From BD2-11 clade cluster bacterium bin43 (lineage in GTDB: Bacteria > Gemmatimonadota > Gemmatimonadetes > Longimicrobiales > Gaopeijiaceae), in contig MPMR01000019.1 of assembly GCA_002238605.1 (NCBI GenBank), positions 1-64,000 of the forward strand: DNA of 64,000 nt. The letters run 5' to 3'. The notes under the pieces are model-generated. The model searched no databases, was not told where the DNA came from, and saw only the letters and a program-made list of their open reading frames with translations. The stretch's first letter is position 1. Each line of letters starts with the position of its first letter. Shown piece by piece: positions 55,401 to 63,689 of the stretch. Position numbers and translations under genes: made by a program.

Positions 55401-55573
55401 TCGGTTCCAGCCGCGCCGTACTGCAGCTCGCGGCCCAGCATCTCTTCACCTTGACGGATTGGACCGCTTCGGACCCCGAAGTGATGTTCTCGAGCGGCGG
55501 CAGAGCCTTCATGGCGCAGAACAACCTGCCGTTGCCACAGCAGATCACCGCTTCCGTCCGCTTCAGCTTCTGA
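52481..55573 (+). CDS. SusC/RagA-type TonB-dependent outer-membrane transporter
   Basis: This 1030-residue receptor starts at GTG 52481 with GGAGG 6 nt upstream; the signal peptide is KPSIVLILLLAGFTHAATAQ. A carboxypeptidase-like regulatory domain (about 42-125, GTVTGTVTDAGTGQPIAA), a plug with VQTLLRGRTPSVNMMGG and ASRGVINVITKRGQEGG, and a long barrel ending VRFSF follow. Directly downstream (22 nt) is a SusD-like lipoprotein, forming the usual pedal-bin importer. Its place within the taurine genes suggests the ligand is taurine-related; peptide or glycan ligands are usual for the family. Confidence 0.93.
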   Translation: MKPSIVLILLLAGFTHAATAQSVSFDPQPTLVLEVAPAEMDVRPIRVQGTVTGTVTDAGTGQPIAAVQMSVVGTGLGGLTNEDGRYLIPNVPDGPQTLRAERVGYASIDLAITVTADQTVVQDFLLSEQAFALDEIVVTGVPGGTRRRAIGNSVGTIEAAAITEVAPVDDVQTLLRGRTPSVNMMGGGMVGQGPRMRIRGASTFSLNGQPLIYIDGVRANNDETTGYTFGNNAGVRSILTTLDPEQIERIEVLKGPAAATLYGTEASRGVINVITKRGQEGGARVDIMVRQGVNWMADPQGKVGYDNYWTDPSNGQIHTLNMLDYHGGLGNEIYTRGSVQAYSASLSGGSADTRYFLSGTYADETGILNYNWQKKFNLRTNIETELSENLGLAVNMGYSNSRDRLVRDGFGSITEGVEFGSPRLLPEHWCRSSNNSFGCELLHGYNRYDMPVRDETNFNHQYLNRFTGGLTFNHEALGFLTTRLTSGIDFTGEQNVAFREFQTSDTAVVSLGANNRKGFRNEGHFTHFRTTTDFSTTANLNVSSALTTSTSLGVQYYTRTTTFLSATGQQFAGPGLSTITSTSIPGVPANNRISDNTLGTYLQETLGWNDRLFLTGAVRVDNNSAFGNDIRFVTYPKASLSWVMNEEGWFQDGAPSWLSTLRLRVAWGESGEQPASFSALRTWAAVTGPRSTAGVTPNTVGNEDLTAEVGQETEVGFDADLLDNRLGLQFTYYNKLTRGAILERDLPPSGGFTGAQFVNAGQITNSGLELSLNAQLVETAGLSWDVGLNFSSNSSEILQLSGEAGDTTIVFNSWSSMEHRVGHPPYSWFGVDVVSSDLDANGNTVNAQCSDGRGGTTPCFDAGGTTIAPRVFLGRAIAPYELSLTSDIAVGSNLRFHVLITSEQGHKRFDNTLRQRCRLYRVCRSNHHPQEWDPIMKATVESSDQIIDSWVNDVSFIRLKAVSMTYDLPEQYRFGSSRAVLQLAAQHLFTLTDWTASDPEVMFSSGGRAFMAQNNLPLPQQITASVRFSF

Positions 55574-55595
55574 GCCCGACAAAGAGGAGATGATC

Positions 55596-56873
55596 ATGCA
55601 TATCAAGACGATTCAAGGAATGACCCGGGCTTTCGCATGCGTCGTGCTGCTGGCGTTTTCCGCCGCGTGCGACGTGGACAGCCTGCTCGAAGTGACCGAC
55701 CCCAGCCGCCTGCTCTCGGAGAATGTGGAAATACCCGCCCAGGCCGGCGCTCTCATGAACGGGCTCGAGGCCGACTTCCTGTGCGCCCACGGCGCGTTTC
55801 TGGTCGTGACCGCCAACCTGAGCGACGAGCTCGAAGACACCAATGCCGGCGGCGACAACTGGTCGCTGGACCGTCGCCGCCCCCAGGGCCAGAACGCCTG
55901 GGCCGACAACGACTGCACCGCTGGCCTGCCCTCCGCGTACGTGCCCGCCTCGCGCGCCCGCTGGGTGGCGGACAACCTGGCAGGCCTGCTGGAGAGCTGG
56001 AGCGATGCCGAGGTGGCCATGCGGAGCCAGCGGCTCGCCCGAGCCTCGCTGCTGGCCGGCTTCAGCCTTTCCATGCTGGGAGCCGCGCACTGCTCGATTG
56101 CCTTGGACAGCGGCCCGGAGATTTCCGCAGTGCAGGCCTTCGCCGAGGCGGAGCAACGCTTCTCGAACGCGCTTCAGTATGCCCAGAGCTCCGGGGCGGG
56201 CGACATCGCCAACGCGGCGCTGGTGGGGCGTGCCCGGGTGAAGCTGTACCAGGGGGACGGCCAGGGTGCGGTCGCCGACGCCAGGCAGGTGCCCGAGGGC
56301 TTCCGGATGGAAATCTATCCTTCGGACTCGCCCAACCGGCTGAACAACCGCATCTGGGCCGCGAACCTGTTCAACTTCAACTTCGGCGTCGCTCCGTGGA
56401 CGCGGGAGCTGATGACCGGCGGCGTACCTGATCCGCGCACGACGACCTACGACACCGGCCAGAACACCGGCTGGGCGCCCGGCAACGTCTGGGGCCAGAG
56501 CAAGTATCCGTCGGCGAGCTCGCCGATGCCGATCGCCCGCTGGGAAGAGGCGCAACTCATCATCGCCGAGGTGATGGGCGGCGACGAGGCCGTGCGCATC
56601 ATCGACGGGCTGCGGGACGCACACGGATTGCCGCACTTCATGGGCATGGGCGATGCCGAGATTCGCCAGGCGGTTATCGACGAGCGGCAGCGCGAGCTGT
56701 GGTTCGAAGGCTTCCGGGCGTACGACATTCACCGCCTCGGCCTGCCGCTGGTTCCCGCTCCCGGCGAGCCGTACCAGCTTGGCGTCAAGGGCGGATCGTA
56801 CGGAGACCAGACCTGCGTCCCGATCCCGATCATCGAGACCTTCAACAACCCGACGATTCGCGGAGGAGCCTAG
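55596..56873 (+). CDS. SusD/RagB-like surface lipoprotein
   Basis: This 425-residue lipoprotein (lipobox FSAAC) caps the SusC-like channel. Typical features are the helical TPR-like middle (AFAEAEQRFSNALQYAQ) and the C-terminal block RWEEAQLIIAEV ... VIDERQRELWFEGFRAYDIHRLG, a SusD hallmark. ATG 55596 was chosen for GAGGAG 6 nt upstream; the ATG at 55590 is too close to it. It is co-transcribed with susC and followed 74 nt later by pta. Confidence 0.9.
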   Translation: MHIKTIQGMTRAFACVVLLAFSAACDVDSLLEVTDPSRLLSENVEIPAQAGALMNGLEADFLCAHGAFLVVTANLSDELEDTNAGGDNWSLDRRRPQGQNAWADNDCTAGLPSAYVPASRARWVADNLAGLLESWSDAEVAMRSQRLARASLLAGFSLSMLGAAHCSIALDSGPEISAVQAFAEAEQRFSNALQYAQSSGAGDIANAALVGRARVKLYQGDGQGAVADARQVPEGFRMEIYPSDSPNRLNNRIWAANLFNFNFGVAPWTRELMTGGVPDPRTTTYDTGQNTGWAPGNVWGQSKYPSASSPMPIARWEEAQLIIAEVMGGDEAVRIIDGLRDAHGLPHFMGMGDAEIRQAVIDERQRELWFEGFRAYDIHRLGLPLVPAPGEPYQLGVKGGSYGDQTCVPIPIIETFNNPTIRGGA

Positions 56874-56947
56874 CCGACAACGCGAAATCCGCAGCCTGCT
56901 GATGCCAGTCCGGCGCGGTTCGGGACGATCGGCTTGACCGGGTCGAT

Positions 56948-57937
56948 GTGACGTTCCTCGACGAGTTGAGGCATCGGGCGGGGAACCGGCGCAGGCGGGT
57001 CGTGTTCCCCGAAGGCGGGGATCCGCGAATCCGTGAAGCGGCGCTGGTCGCGGCCGCCAACGGACTCGCGGATCCCCTGCTGGTCGGCCCCGCCGGCGAG
57101 CTGGAGCGCCAGCTCGCCGGCGATCCGCGCTCACGCGCCGTCCGGGTGGTTGACCCGACCGACCCGGCCCGGGCGGAGCGCCTCGCGGCCGTCCTCGGCG
57201 GCCTGAAGCGCTTCCGCGACCTCCCCGGCGACGAGCTTCGCCGGCGCGCCGCCGACCCCCTCTATCATGCCGCGCTCATGGTCGGCGCCGGCGAAGCCGA
57301 CGGCGGGGTCGCCGGGGCGGTCCACACCACCGCGGCGGTGATCCGGGCCGGGATCCACTGCGTCGGCCGCGCCGAGGGGACCACCACCATCTCCTCCTCG
57401 TTCTTCATGGTGGTCCGGCCCTTCCGCGGCCCGGAAGCCGAGGTGCTCACCTTCGCCGACTCGGCCATCGTGCCCGATCCCACGGCGGAGCAGCTCGCGG
57501 AGATCGCGAGGGCGTCGTGCCGTGCGCGCCGGCGCATCGTAGGCGACGAGCCCCGGGTGGCGTTCCTCTCGTACTCGACCCGCGGAAGCGCCGAAGGGCC
57601 GTCCGTGGAACGGGTGCGGGACGCTCTGGCCCGCTTCCGTGAGATGAGCCCGGACACCGCAGCCGACGGCGAGCTTCAGGCCGACGCGGCCCTCATCGAG
57701 GCGGTCAGCCGCCGCAAGCTCCCGGCCTCCCCGGTCGGCGGGAGGGCCAACGTGCTCATCTTCCCCGATCTGGACGCCGGCAACATCGCCTACAAACTTG
57801 TTCAGCGGCTCGCCGGGGCCGAGGCGCTGGGTCCGATCGTGCAGGGGCTCGCGGGTCCCTGGTGCGACCTCTCCCGGGGCGCGTCCGTGGATGACGCGGT
57901 CAACGTGGCGTGCATCACATCCCTTCTGGCGGACTGA
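56948..57937 (+). CDS. pta: Phosphate acetyltransferase
   Basis: This 329-residue enzyme converts acetyl phosphate and CoA to acetyl-CoA and phosphate. Motifs include RVVFPEGGDPRIREAA, LMVGAGEADGGVAGA, GTTTISSSFFMVV, FADSAIVPDPTAEQLAEIA and LIFPDLDAGNIAYKLVQRLAGA. Start is GTG 56948 with a weak ribosome site. In this cluster it would use the acetyl phosphate made by Xsc, completing taurine conversion to acetyl-CoA. Phosphate butyryltransferase is a less likely option. Confidence 0.92.
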   Translation: MTFLDELRHRAGNRRRRVVFPEGGDPRIREAALVAAANGLADPLLVGPAGELERQLAGDPRSRAVRVVDPTDPARAERLAAVLGGLKRFRDLPGDELRRRAADPLYHAALMVGAGEADGGVAGAVHTTAAVIRAGIHCVGRAEGTTTISSSFFMVVRPFRGPEAEVLTFADSAIVPDPTAEQLAEIARASCRARRRIVGDEPRVAFLSYSTRGSAEGPSVERVRDALARFREMSPDTAADGELQADAALIEAVSRRKLPASPVGGRANVLIFPDLDAGNIAYKLVQRLAGAEALGPIVQGLAGPWCDLSRGASVDDAVNVACITSLLAD

Positions 57938-57979
57938 CCCGGTCGGCCCGCCCCCTCACCCCAGGCAAGGACGCCCTCC

Positions 57980-59413
57980 ATGGGTTTCGACGAACTCATC
58001 AACCAGTACATGCAGCCGGTCACGGACGCGGTCGCCGGCTTCATCTTCTACGCCGTGCCCATCGCCGGCGCCCAGGTGCCCCTCATCGTGGCGTGGCTCA
58101 TCGCCGGCGGCGTGTTCTTCACCCTGTACCTGCGCTTCATCAACGTGCGCGGCTTCAAGCACGCGCTGGACCTGGTCAGGGGCCGCTACACCGATCCTTC
58201 GCAGCCGGGCGAGGTCACGCCCTTCCAGGCGCTCGCCACCGCCGTGTCGGGCACGGTCGGCATCGGGAACATCGCGGGGGTGGCGGTTGCGATCTCGCTG
58301 GGCGGGCCCGGTGCCACGCTGTGGCTGATCATCGCCGGCCTGCTCGGAATGAGCACCAAGTTCGCCGAGTGCACGCTGGCGGTGAAATACCGTCACACCA
58401 ACCCGGAGGGCTCCGTCAGCGGCGGTCCCATGTACTACCTGCAGCGCGGCCTCGAGCTGCGGAACCTGCCCCGGGTCGGCCGCGGCCTGGGAATGTTCTA
58501 CGCCGCCGCCATGGTGTTCGGCTGTCTCGGTATCGGCAACATGTTCCAGTCCAACCAGGCCGCCGCCATCCTGATCGAAGTGACGGGAGCCGGAGGCAGC
58601 TTCTTCAGCGACAAGGCCTGGCTGCTGGGGGTTTTCATGGCCGTCGCCGTGGCGATGGTGATCGTCGGAGGGATCAAGAGCATCGCACGGGTGACCTCGA
58701 AGCTGGTCCCCTTCATGGCGGTGCTCTACGTGCTCTCCGCCCTGGCGATCATCGGCATCAACGCCGAGCGGCTGCCGACCGCCATCGTCCAGATCTGGCA
58801 GGGCGCCTTCTCGCCGGAGAGCATCGGCGGCGGCATGATCGGGGTCATGATCATCGGATTCCGGCGCGCGGTCTTCTCGAACGAGGCCGGCCTCGGCTCC
58901 GCCGCCATCGCCCACTCGGCGGTGCAGACCGACGAACCGTGCACGGAAGGCTTCGTCAGCCTGCTCGAGCCGTTCATCGACACCGTGGTCATCTGCACGA
59001 TGACGGCGCTGGTCATCATCACCACGGTCTACGATCCCGCGCTGGCCGATGCCGGCATCAACGGCATCGAGATGACCAAGACGGCCTTCGAGAGCACGCT
59101 CTCCTGGTCGCCCGTGCCGCTCTCCGTCGCCGCGGTGCTGTTCGCCTTCTCGACCATGATTTCGTGGAGCTACTACGGCCTGAAGGCGCTCACCTACCTC
59201 ACCGGCGAGCACCGGTCGGTGGAGGCCGGCTTCAAACTGTTCTTCTGCGGCTTCGTCGTCCTTGGCGCCAGCATCAATCTCGCCGCGCTGATCGACCTCT
59301 CGGACGCCATGATCTACGTGGTCGCGATTCCCAATCTCCTGGGGCTGTACCTGCTCGCGCCCGTACTGAGGAAGGAGGTGCTCTCCTATCGGGAACGGCT
59401 CGGGCGGTATTGA
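57980..59413 (+). CDS. AGCS-family sodium:alanine/glycine-type symporter
   Basis: This 477-residue inner-membrane carrier has about 11 helices and the AGCS hallmarks TAVSGTVGIGNIAGVAVAISLGGPG, GMSTKFAECTLAVKYRH, GGPMYYLQRGLE and NEAGLGSAAIAHSAVQTDEP. AAGGA precedes ATG 57980. It lies 42 nt after pta. AGCS proteins take up alanine or glycine with Na+; in this setting taurine uptake, or handling of the alanine formed by the aminotransferase, is plausible but unproven. Confidence 0.9.
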   Translation: MGFDELINQYMQPVTDAVAGFIFYAVPIAGAQVPLIVAWLIAGGVFFTLYLRFINVRGFKHALDLVRGRYTDPSQPGEVTPFQALATAVSGTVGIGNIAGVAVAISLGGPGATLWLIIAGLLGMSTKFAECTLAVKYRHTNPEGSVSGGPMYYLQRGLELRNLPRVGRGLGMFYAAAMVFGCLGIGNMFQSNQAAAILIEVTGAGGSFFSDKAWLLGVFMAVAVAMVIVGGIKSIARVTSKLVPFMAVLYVLSALAIIGINAERLPTAIVQIWQGAFSPESIGGGMIGVMIIGFRRAVFSNEAGLGSAAIAHSAVQTDEPCTEGFVSLLEPFIDTVVICTMTALVIITTVYDPALADAGINGIEMTKTAFESTLSWSPVPLSVAAVLFAFSTMISWSYYGLKALTYLTGEHRSVEAGFKLFFCGFVVLGASINLAALIDLSDAMIYVVAIPNLLGLYLLAPVLRKEVLSYRERLGRY

Positions 59414-59514
59414 CCTGGGGGAACGCGGCGGCGACCCGGATCTCTCCTCGGAGCCCACGGCAGTCGTCCGTCATTTTGCCACATCCACAGCTTCAAAACG
59501 CTCTCAGGAGAAAC

Positions 59515-59946
59515 ATGATGCTCCGGAACATCCTCGCCGCCATCGTCGGCTACATTGCCATGGCCGCCGCGCTCTTCGCACTCTTCTCGCTTCTCTGGCT
59601 GACGCTGGGGCCCTCGCGCGCCTTCCAGCCGGGTTCGTGGGAGGTATCCGGCGGCTGGGCGCTCGGCTCGATCGTGCTTGGGCTCGTGGCCGCGTACATC
59701 GGCGGCCGAGTCTGTGCCAGGGTGGCGCGCGATGCCAGGGCCGCCACGATTCTGATCGCCATCGTGATCGTGCTCGGGGTGGTAGCCGCGCTTATGCCGA
59801 TGGAGATGGCGGCCGGGCCGCGCCCCGACGACGTGTCGATGATGGAGGCGACCGCGGGCGCCCGGCAGCCGGCATGGGTCTCGTGGCTCAACCCGGTGAT
59901 CGGCGTCGTGGGCGTGTGGTTCGGATCGAGGAAGTTGCGGGCGTAG
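59515..59946 (+). CDS. Small membrane protein of unknown function
   Basis: This 143-residue protein has four probable helices (LAAIVGYIAMAAALFALFSL, LGSIVLGLVAAYIGGRV, ILIAIVIVLGVVAAL, NPVIGVVGVWFG). AGGAG stands 4 nt before ATG 59515 and 7 nt before a second ATG at 59518. I do not recognise the family. It lies about 100 nt after the symporter on the same strand and could be its operon partner. Confidence 0.75.
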   Translation: MMLRNILAAIVGYIAMAAALFALFSLLWLTLGPSRAFQPGSWEVSGGWALGSIVLGLVAAYIGGRVCARVARDARAATILIAIVIVLGVVAALMPMEMAAGPRPDDVSMMEATAGARQPAWVSWLNPVIGVVGVWFGSRKLRA

Positions 59947-59976
59947 AAAACCCGGCGCGATCCCGCTCCGGCTCGC

Positions 59977-60036
59977 CCGGGCCGACCCGCCTGCCTGTTC
60001 CGGACGCCGGGCCGACCCGCCTGCTCAGTCCGGACA
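59977..60036 (+). repeat. Two 30-bp tandem repeats
   Basis: Two adjacent 30-bp units (59977-60006 and 60007-60036), starting CCGGGCCGACCCGCCTGC, differ at a few positions near the end. A third begins as CCGGGCCCG. They lie between convergent genes (membrane protein and hydratase) and could be a terminator region or simple slippage. Confidence 0.7.
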
Positions 60037-60058
60037 CCCGGGCCCGCGTCCCGCTCGC

Positions 60059-60850
60059 CTACTCCTCGAGCACGAGGCCGAGACCCGGCAGATCCACCCC
60101 GTGCGCCTCGACCCGCCAGTGCTCCCCGGGAGAGAGCGGCGCAAGCGCGGTCATGGTCCCGGTGCTGACGACACACTCGCCCGAGGGGTGAGGCGGATTC
60201 TCGAAGCGGGGCCGCAACCGGGGGACGAATTCGAGCGCGGCGCGCGGATGGCCGAGCACGGCGCTTCCCCGCCCCTCCGCCACCGGTTCATCGTCCCGGG
60301 AAAGCCGCACCACGAGCCGGTCGAGTCGTTCGACTCCTTCCGCAAATCCGGGTGCGGCGCGATGCACGCGGGGGCCCACTACCAGCGCTCCATGCAGCGC
60401 GAAGTCCGCCACCGAGTCCGCGGGCGTGAGCTGCCAGCCGTAGTGGCAGTCGACCACCTCGAAGCCCAGCGCCATCCAGCGCGGCCGGGGCCAGTCCGCC
60501 GCGTCCCCTCCCGCCTCGATGCCGAACACAACCTCGACCTCGATGCGCGGCGCGCAGAACCCGGCCAGCGACAGCTCCGCGACGGGCGCCGCGTTCCGCA
60601 GGGTGCGGTCGTAGACAGGTCCCAGAATCGGTTCGCTGAGCCCGAAGCGCGGCCATATCGCCTTGTTGGTGAACCCCACCTTCCACCCCGCCCGGCGGTA
60701 ACCACGCTCCCGCAGGCGCCGGTCGAGGGCGGCGCCCACGCGGTAGGCGCCCTCCAGATCGAGCCCCGCTACCTGGCGGGTCGGGGGCGGGGTGGGGCTC
60801 TGGCGGTCGCGGGCCGCCAGCAGCGCGCGTACAAGGTCGGCTTCGGTCAC
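60059..60850 (-). CDS. 2-keto-4-pentenoate hydratase-like (FAH superfamily)
   Basis: This 263-residue protein starts at GTG 60850 with GGGGAG 7 nt upstream. It has the hydratase signs GWKVGFTNKAIWPRFGLSEPILGPVYD, CAPRIEVEVVFGI (acidic metal ligands), ALGFEVVDCHYGWQL and CVVSTGTMTALAPLSPGEHW. Such enzymes hydrate 2-hydroxypenta-2,4-dienoate or related acids in aromatic breakdown. It is 25 nt after the P1 peptidase gene, so probably the last gene of a cupin/peptidase/hydratase operon. The exact substrate is unknown. Confidence 0.85.
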   Translation of the reverse strand: MTEADLVRALLAARDRQSPTPPPTRQVAGLDLEGAYRVGAALDRRLRERGYRRAGWKVGFTNKAIWPRFGLSEPILGPVYDRTLRNAAPVAELSLAGFCAPRIEVEVVFGIEAGGDAADWPRPRWMALGFEVVDCHYGWQLTPADSVADFALHGALVVGPRVHRAAPGFAEGVERLDRLVVRLSRDDEPVAEGRGSAVLGHPRAALEFVPRLRPRFENPPHPSGECVVSTGTMTALAPLSPGEHWRVEAHGVDLPGLGLVLEE

Positions 60851-60875
60851 GCCGCGTCTCCCCTGGCAACCAGCC

Positions 60876-62093
60876 CTAACCGCCCGCCAGCCGGTTGTAC
60901 CTCCTCAGGACGTCGCGCAGCCGATCGTGCGGCAGCGCGTGGATGGTCCAGTCGTTGGCGCCGGTCATGGTCTCGCCCGCGACCAGCGCGTTGATCACGG
61001 CCTCCTCGGTTCCCTCCACGGTAGCGCGGAAAATGCCGTCCAGGCGGCCGTTGGGGAGCATGACCAGCGGGACCTCCCCTTCGCCGGCGACGGTCGCCTC
61101 CCGGTTCGCGGTCGAGAAGGCCATGAAGATGTCGCCCGAGCCGCCGGTGGACACGCTGCCGTTGCGCGCCAGGCCCAGCGAGATGCGGCGCGCCACCCGC
61201 TTGAGCTGGTTGGGCAGCAGGGGCGCATCGGTTGCCACAACCACGATGATCGACCCGTCCCGGTTGGCGGGCGGCGGATCCGGGGCCGCTTCGGGCGCGT
61301 CGCCCGGATCCGGCCGTTCCGGCAGCAGGTCGGCGATCTCCTGGCCCACCGGCACTCCGGCGATCCGCAGGAGGTCGCGCGAGCCGTAGTTGCACTGCAC
61401 CAGCACGCCCACGGAATAGGTGGCCTCACCGACCTCCACGACCCGCGAGGCCGTCCCGATCCCGGCCTTGAACCGGTGGCAGCGCATCCCGGTGCCACCG
61501 CCCACGTTGCCCTCGACCACCGGGCCTCCGGTGGCCGACTCCATGGCCGCGATCGCGTCCTCCTCGGTGACATGCTGCCCGCGGATGTCGTTCAGCGTTC
61601 CGTCCCAGGTCTCGGCCACAACGGGCAGCGCGTTCAGCCACGCCCCATTCCCCGTCTCGACGCTCTTCGCCGCCCCGTAGCGGATGACCGCGTGGTGCAC
61701 GATGCCCACGCTCAGGGTGTTGGTGATCATCAGGGGGGTATCCATCATCCCGCGGTCTTCCACCCAGGTGGTGCCGGTCATCTCGCCGTCCCCGTTCAGC
61801 GAGAACCACGCCGCGAACACCGGTGCCGGGTCGTCATTGCCGCGCGGCCAGATCGCCGTCACGCCCGTGCGCACCGGCCCTTCGCCGACGACCAGCGGGC
61901 CGCTCCCGCGGATGATGGTGGCGTGTCCCACCGTGACCCCGGGCACGTCCGTGATGGCGTTCAGGGGGCCGGGGGTGCCATCGAACGGAACCCCGAGGTC
62001 GCGCGCCCGCGGTCTGTCCGCGTCCTGGGCCGCCGCCTGCCCGCCCGTAATCAACAGCGCCGCCGCCACGGCGAACAGAGTCATGTGCTTCAT
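60876..62093 (-). CDS. P1-family (DmpA-like) aminopeptidase, exported
   Basis: This 405-residue autoprocessing peptidase has a Sec signal peptide (FAVAAALLITGGQAAAQ). The N-terminal-nucleophile cleavage site is DG-SIIVVVATDAPLLP: Gly280/Ser281. Other marks are LNAITDVPGVTVGHATI, NGDGEMTGTTW, VEGNVGGGTGM and KRVARRISLGLARNG. GGAGGTGA precedes ATG 62093, which overlaps the upstream cupin stop (ATGA). The family releases N-terminal D- or L-amino acids or beta-peptides. Confidence 0.92.
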   Translation of the reverse strand: MKHMTLFAVAAALLITGGQAAAQDADRPRARDLGVPFDGTPGPLNAITDVPGVTVGHATIIRGSGPLVVGEGPVRTGVTAIWPRGNDDPAPVFAAWFSLNGDGEMTGTTWVEDRGMMDTPLMITNTLSVGIVHHAVIRYGAAKSVETGNGAWLNALPVVAETWDGTLNDIRGQHVTEEDAIAAMESATGGPVVEGNVGGGTGMRCHRFKAGIGTASRVVEVGEATYSVGVLVQCNYGSRDLLRIAGVPVGQEIADLLPERPDPGDAPEAAPDPPPANRDGSIIVVVATDAPLLPNQLKRVARRISLGLARNGSVSTGGSGDIFMAFSTANREATVAGEGEVPLVMLPNGRLDGIFRATVEGTEEAVINALVAGETMTGANDWTIHALPHDRLRDVLRRYNRLAGG

Positions 62094-62464
62094 GGGTTCA
62101 CCTCCGATCTGGTCCCGCCCTGCTCTCCGAATCGATCCTGTGGCGCGTTGGGGTTTGGGGCCATCGACACCAGGAGAACCAGCCGCCCCTTGCTTCCGTT
62201 GCGTACCCCATGGGGCTCATCCGGCGCGGACCAGGCCAGTCCTCCCGCCGCCAGCCGACGCGTTTCGGCGCCGATCGTGAAGAGCCCTTCGCCCTCGATC
62301 ACATAGTAGAACTTGGTGGCGCCCGCATGCGCGTGAATCTTTTGTTCCTGCCCCGGTTCGAGACAGTAGATGTCGCAGAACATCTGCGGCGTCTCGAAGA
62401 GGTTGACCTTCTGCATCTTCTCGGGAGAGAAGCGCGGAGCCTCTCCGGTGTGGACAAATGGCAT
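62090..62464 (-). CDS. Cupin-domain protein
   Basis: This small protein (about 124 residues from ATG 62464, 147 if ATG 62533 is used) is one cupin barrel with metal motif KIHAHAGATKFYYVIEGEG and a second motif PHGVRNGSKG. It would be cytosolic. The start is uncertain: neither has a strong ribosome site. Its stop overlaps the P1 peptidase start by 4 nt. Function is unknown; cupins of this size are often isomerases, dioxygenases or sugar-binding proteins. Confidence 0.82.
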   Translation of the reverse strand: MPFVHTGEAPRFSPEKMQKVNLFETPQMFCDIYCLEPGQEQKIHAHAGATKFYYVIEGEGLFTIGAETRRLAAGGLAWSAPDEPHGVRNGSKGRLVLLVSMAPNPNAPQDRFGEQGGTRSEVNP

Positions 62465-62786
62465 GTTTCTTGGCCCAAAGTGGATATTCTTGTGGATAAC
62501 TGAGCTTGCAGCGCGCCGGAACGCCATCCTCACCGTAGCCGGCGGAAGAGTTCACCGGCAAGGCGCGCGGCAATGTCGCGGGCGCACAGGCCAACCGTAT
62601 CCGACGTCCTTCGGGTCGCCGCGCGGTTCGCCCGGGCTCGCACGAGTTCCGCCTCCGGTGCTATCTTCGGCTCTCGGCAGCACGCCCGGCCCGCGCCCAT
62701 CCATCGACTGGACCCTCGAATCCGAGGATGAACCAGGTCCCGGCGGGAGGCGTGACTCGCGACTGCTACCACATGGGGAAAGAAAC

Positions 62787-63482
62787 ATGACTTGCTCTGA
62801 TGCCTTTGCGGCGCGCGTAAGGCTGGCGGCTCCATTTCTGGGACTGGCGCTCCTCTGGGGATGCGCCAGCGACGCAAGCGATGACACCGAGGGACCCGAC
62901 GTGACCAATCCGCTGATGAGGCCGGCCGAACTCGCCGAAACCGCACCCGACATGTACCGCGCCCGCTTCCAGACCAACGAAGGCGTGTTCGTGGTCGAAG
63001 TGCACCGCGCGTGGGCGCCAAACGGCGCCGACCGCTTCTACGTGCTGGTGAAGAACGGCTACTTCGATGGCGTCCGCTTCTTCCGGGTGATCGAGGGCTT
63101 CATGGCCCAGTTCGGGATCAACGGCGATCCGTACGTTACGGCGGTCTGGCGGAACTACGCCATCCCCGACGACCCGGTAACACAAAGCAACCTCAGGGGT
63201 TACCTAACCTTTGCGGCCACCAGCCTGCCCAACTCGCGCACCACGCAGGTTTTCATCAACCTGGTGGATAACACCAACCTCGACGGGATGGGGTTTGCTC
63301 CCGTGGGCCAGGTGGTCGAGGGGATGGATATCGTGGACAACATCTATTCCGGGTACGGCGAAGGCGCCCCGCAGGGCAATGGCCCTCTTCAGCAGAACAT
63401 CCAGGCCAGCGGCAACGCCTACCTGACCGAGAACTTCCCCGAGCTCGACTACGTGGAGCAGGCCACGATCGTCGGAGGGTAG
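62787..63482 (+). CDS. Cyclophilin-type peptidyl-prolyl isomerase lipoprotein
   Basis: This 231-residue lipoprotein (lipobox LLWGC, Cys26) carries a cyclophilin domain: FQTNEGVFVVEVHRAWAPNGADRFYVLVKNGYFDGVRFFRVI, here best seen as NGYFDGVRFFRVIEGFMAQF and TTQVFINLVDNTNLDGMGFAPVGQVV. It would aid protein folding in the periplasm or at the outer membrane. GGGGAAAG precedes ATG 62787. It stands alone, upstream of a TonB receptor gene. Confidence 0.88.
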   Translation: MTCSDAFAARVRLAAPFLGLALLWGCASDASDDTEGPDVTNPLMRPAELAETAPDMYRARFQTNEGVFVVEVHRAWAPNGADRFYVLVKNGYFDGVRFFRVIEGFMAQFGINGDPYVTAVWRNYAIPDDPVTQSNLRGYLTFAATSLPNSRTTQVFINLVDNTNLDGMGFAPVGQVVEGMDIVDNIYSGYGEGAPQGNGPLQQNIQASGNAYLTENFPELDYVEQATIVGG

Positions 63483-63689
63483 CGGCGACCCACACGCCGA
63501 ACCCTTCTCCGGTCGCGATCCGGATCCCCGCCAACGCTTCTCCGGTCGTCAAGAGAGCCCCGCGACCTTTCTCCGGCCGCGCACCGGCCCGTTTTGACAC
63601 CGGGAAACCCGGACCGTAGTCTGTCCGTTGGGCAGGTGTCCCGGTGTCCCGCACATCTGCCACGGAACCCCCACAGGAGGCCATGCATC

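Noticed and set aside
62491-62499. Perfect DnaA box (TTATCCACA on the minus strand)
   Set aside because: It is a single box within or near the cupin gene's 5' region, with no cluster of boxes, AT-rich unwinding region or dnaA/dnaN genes, so not an origin.
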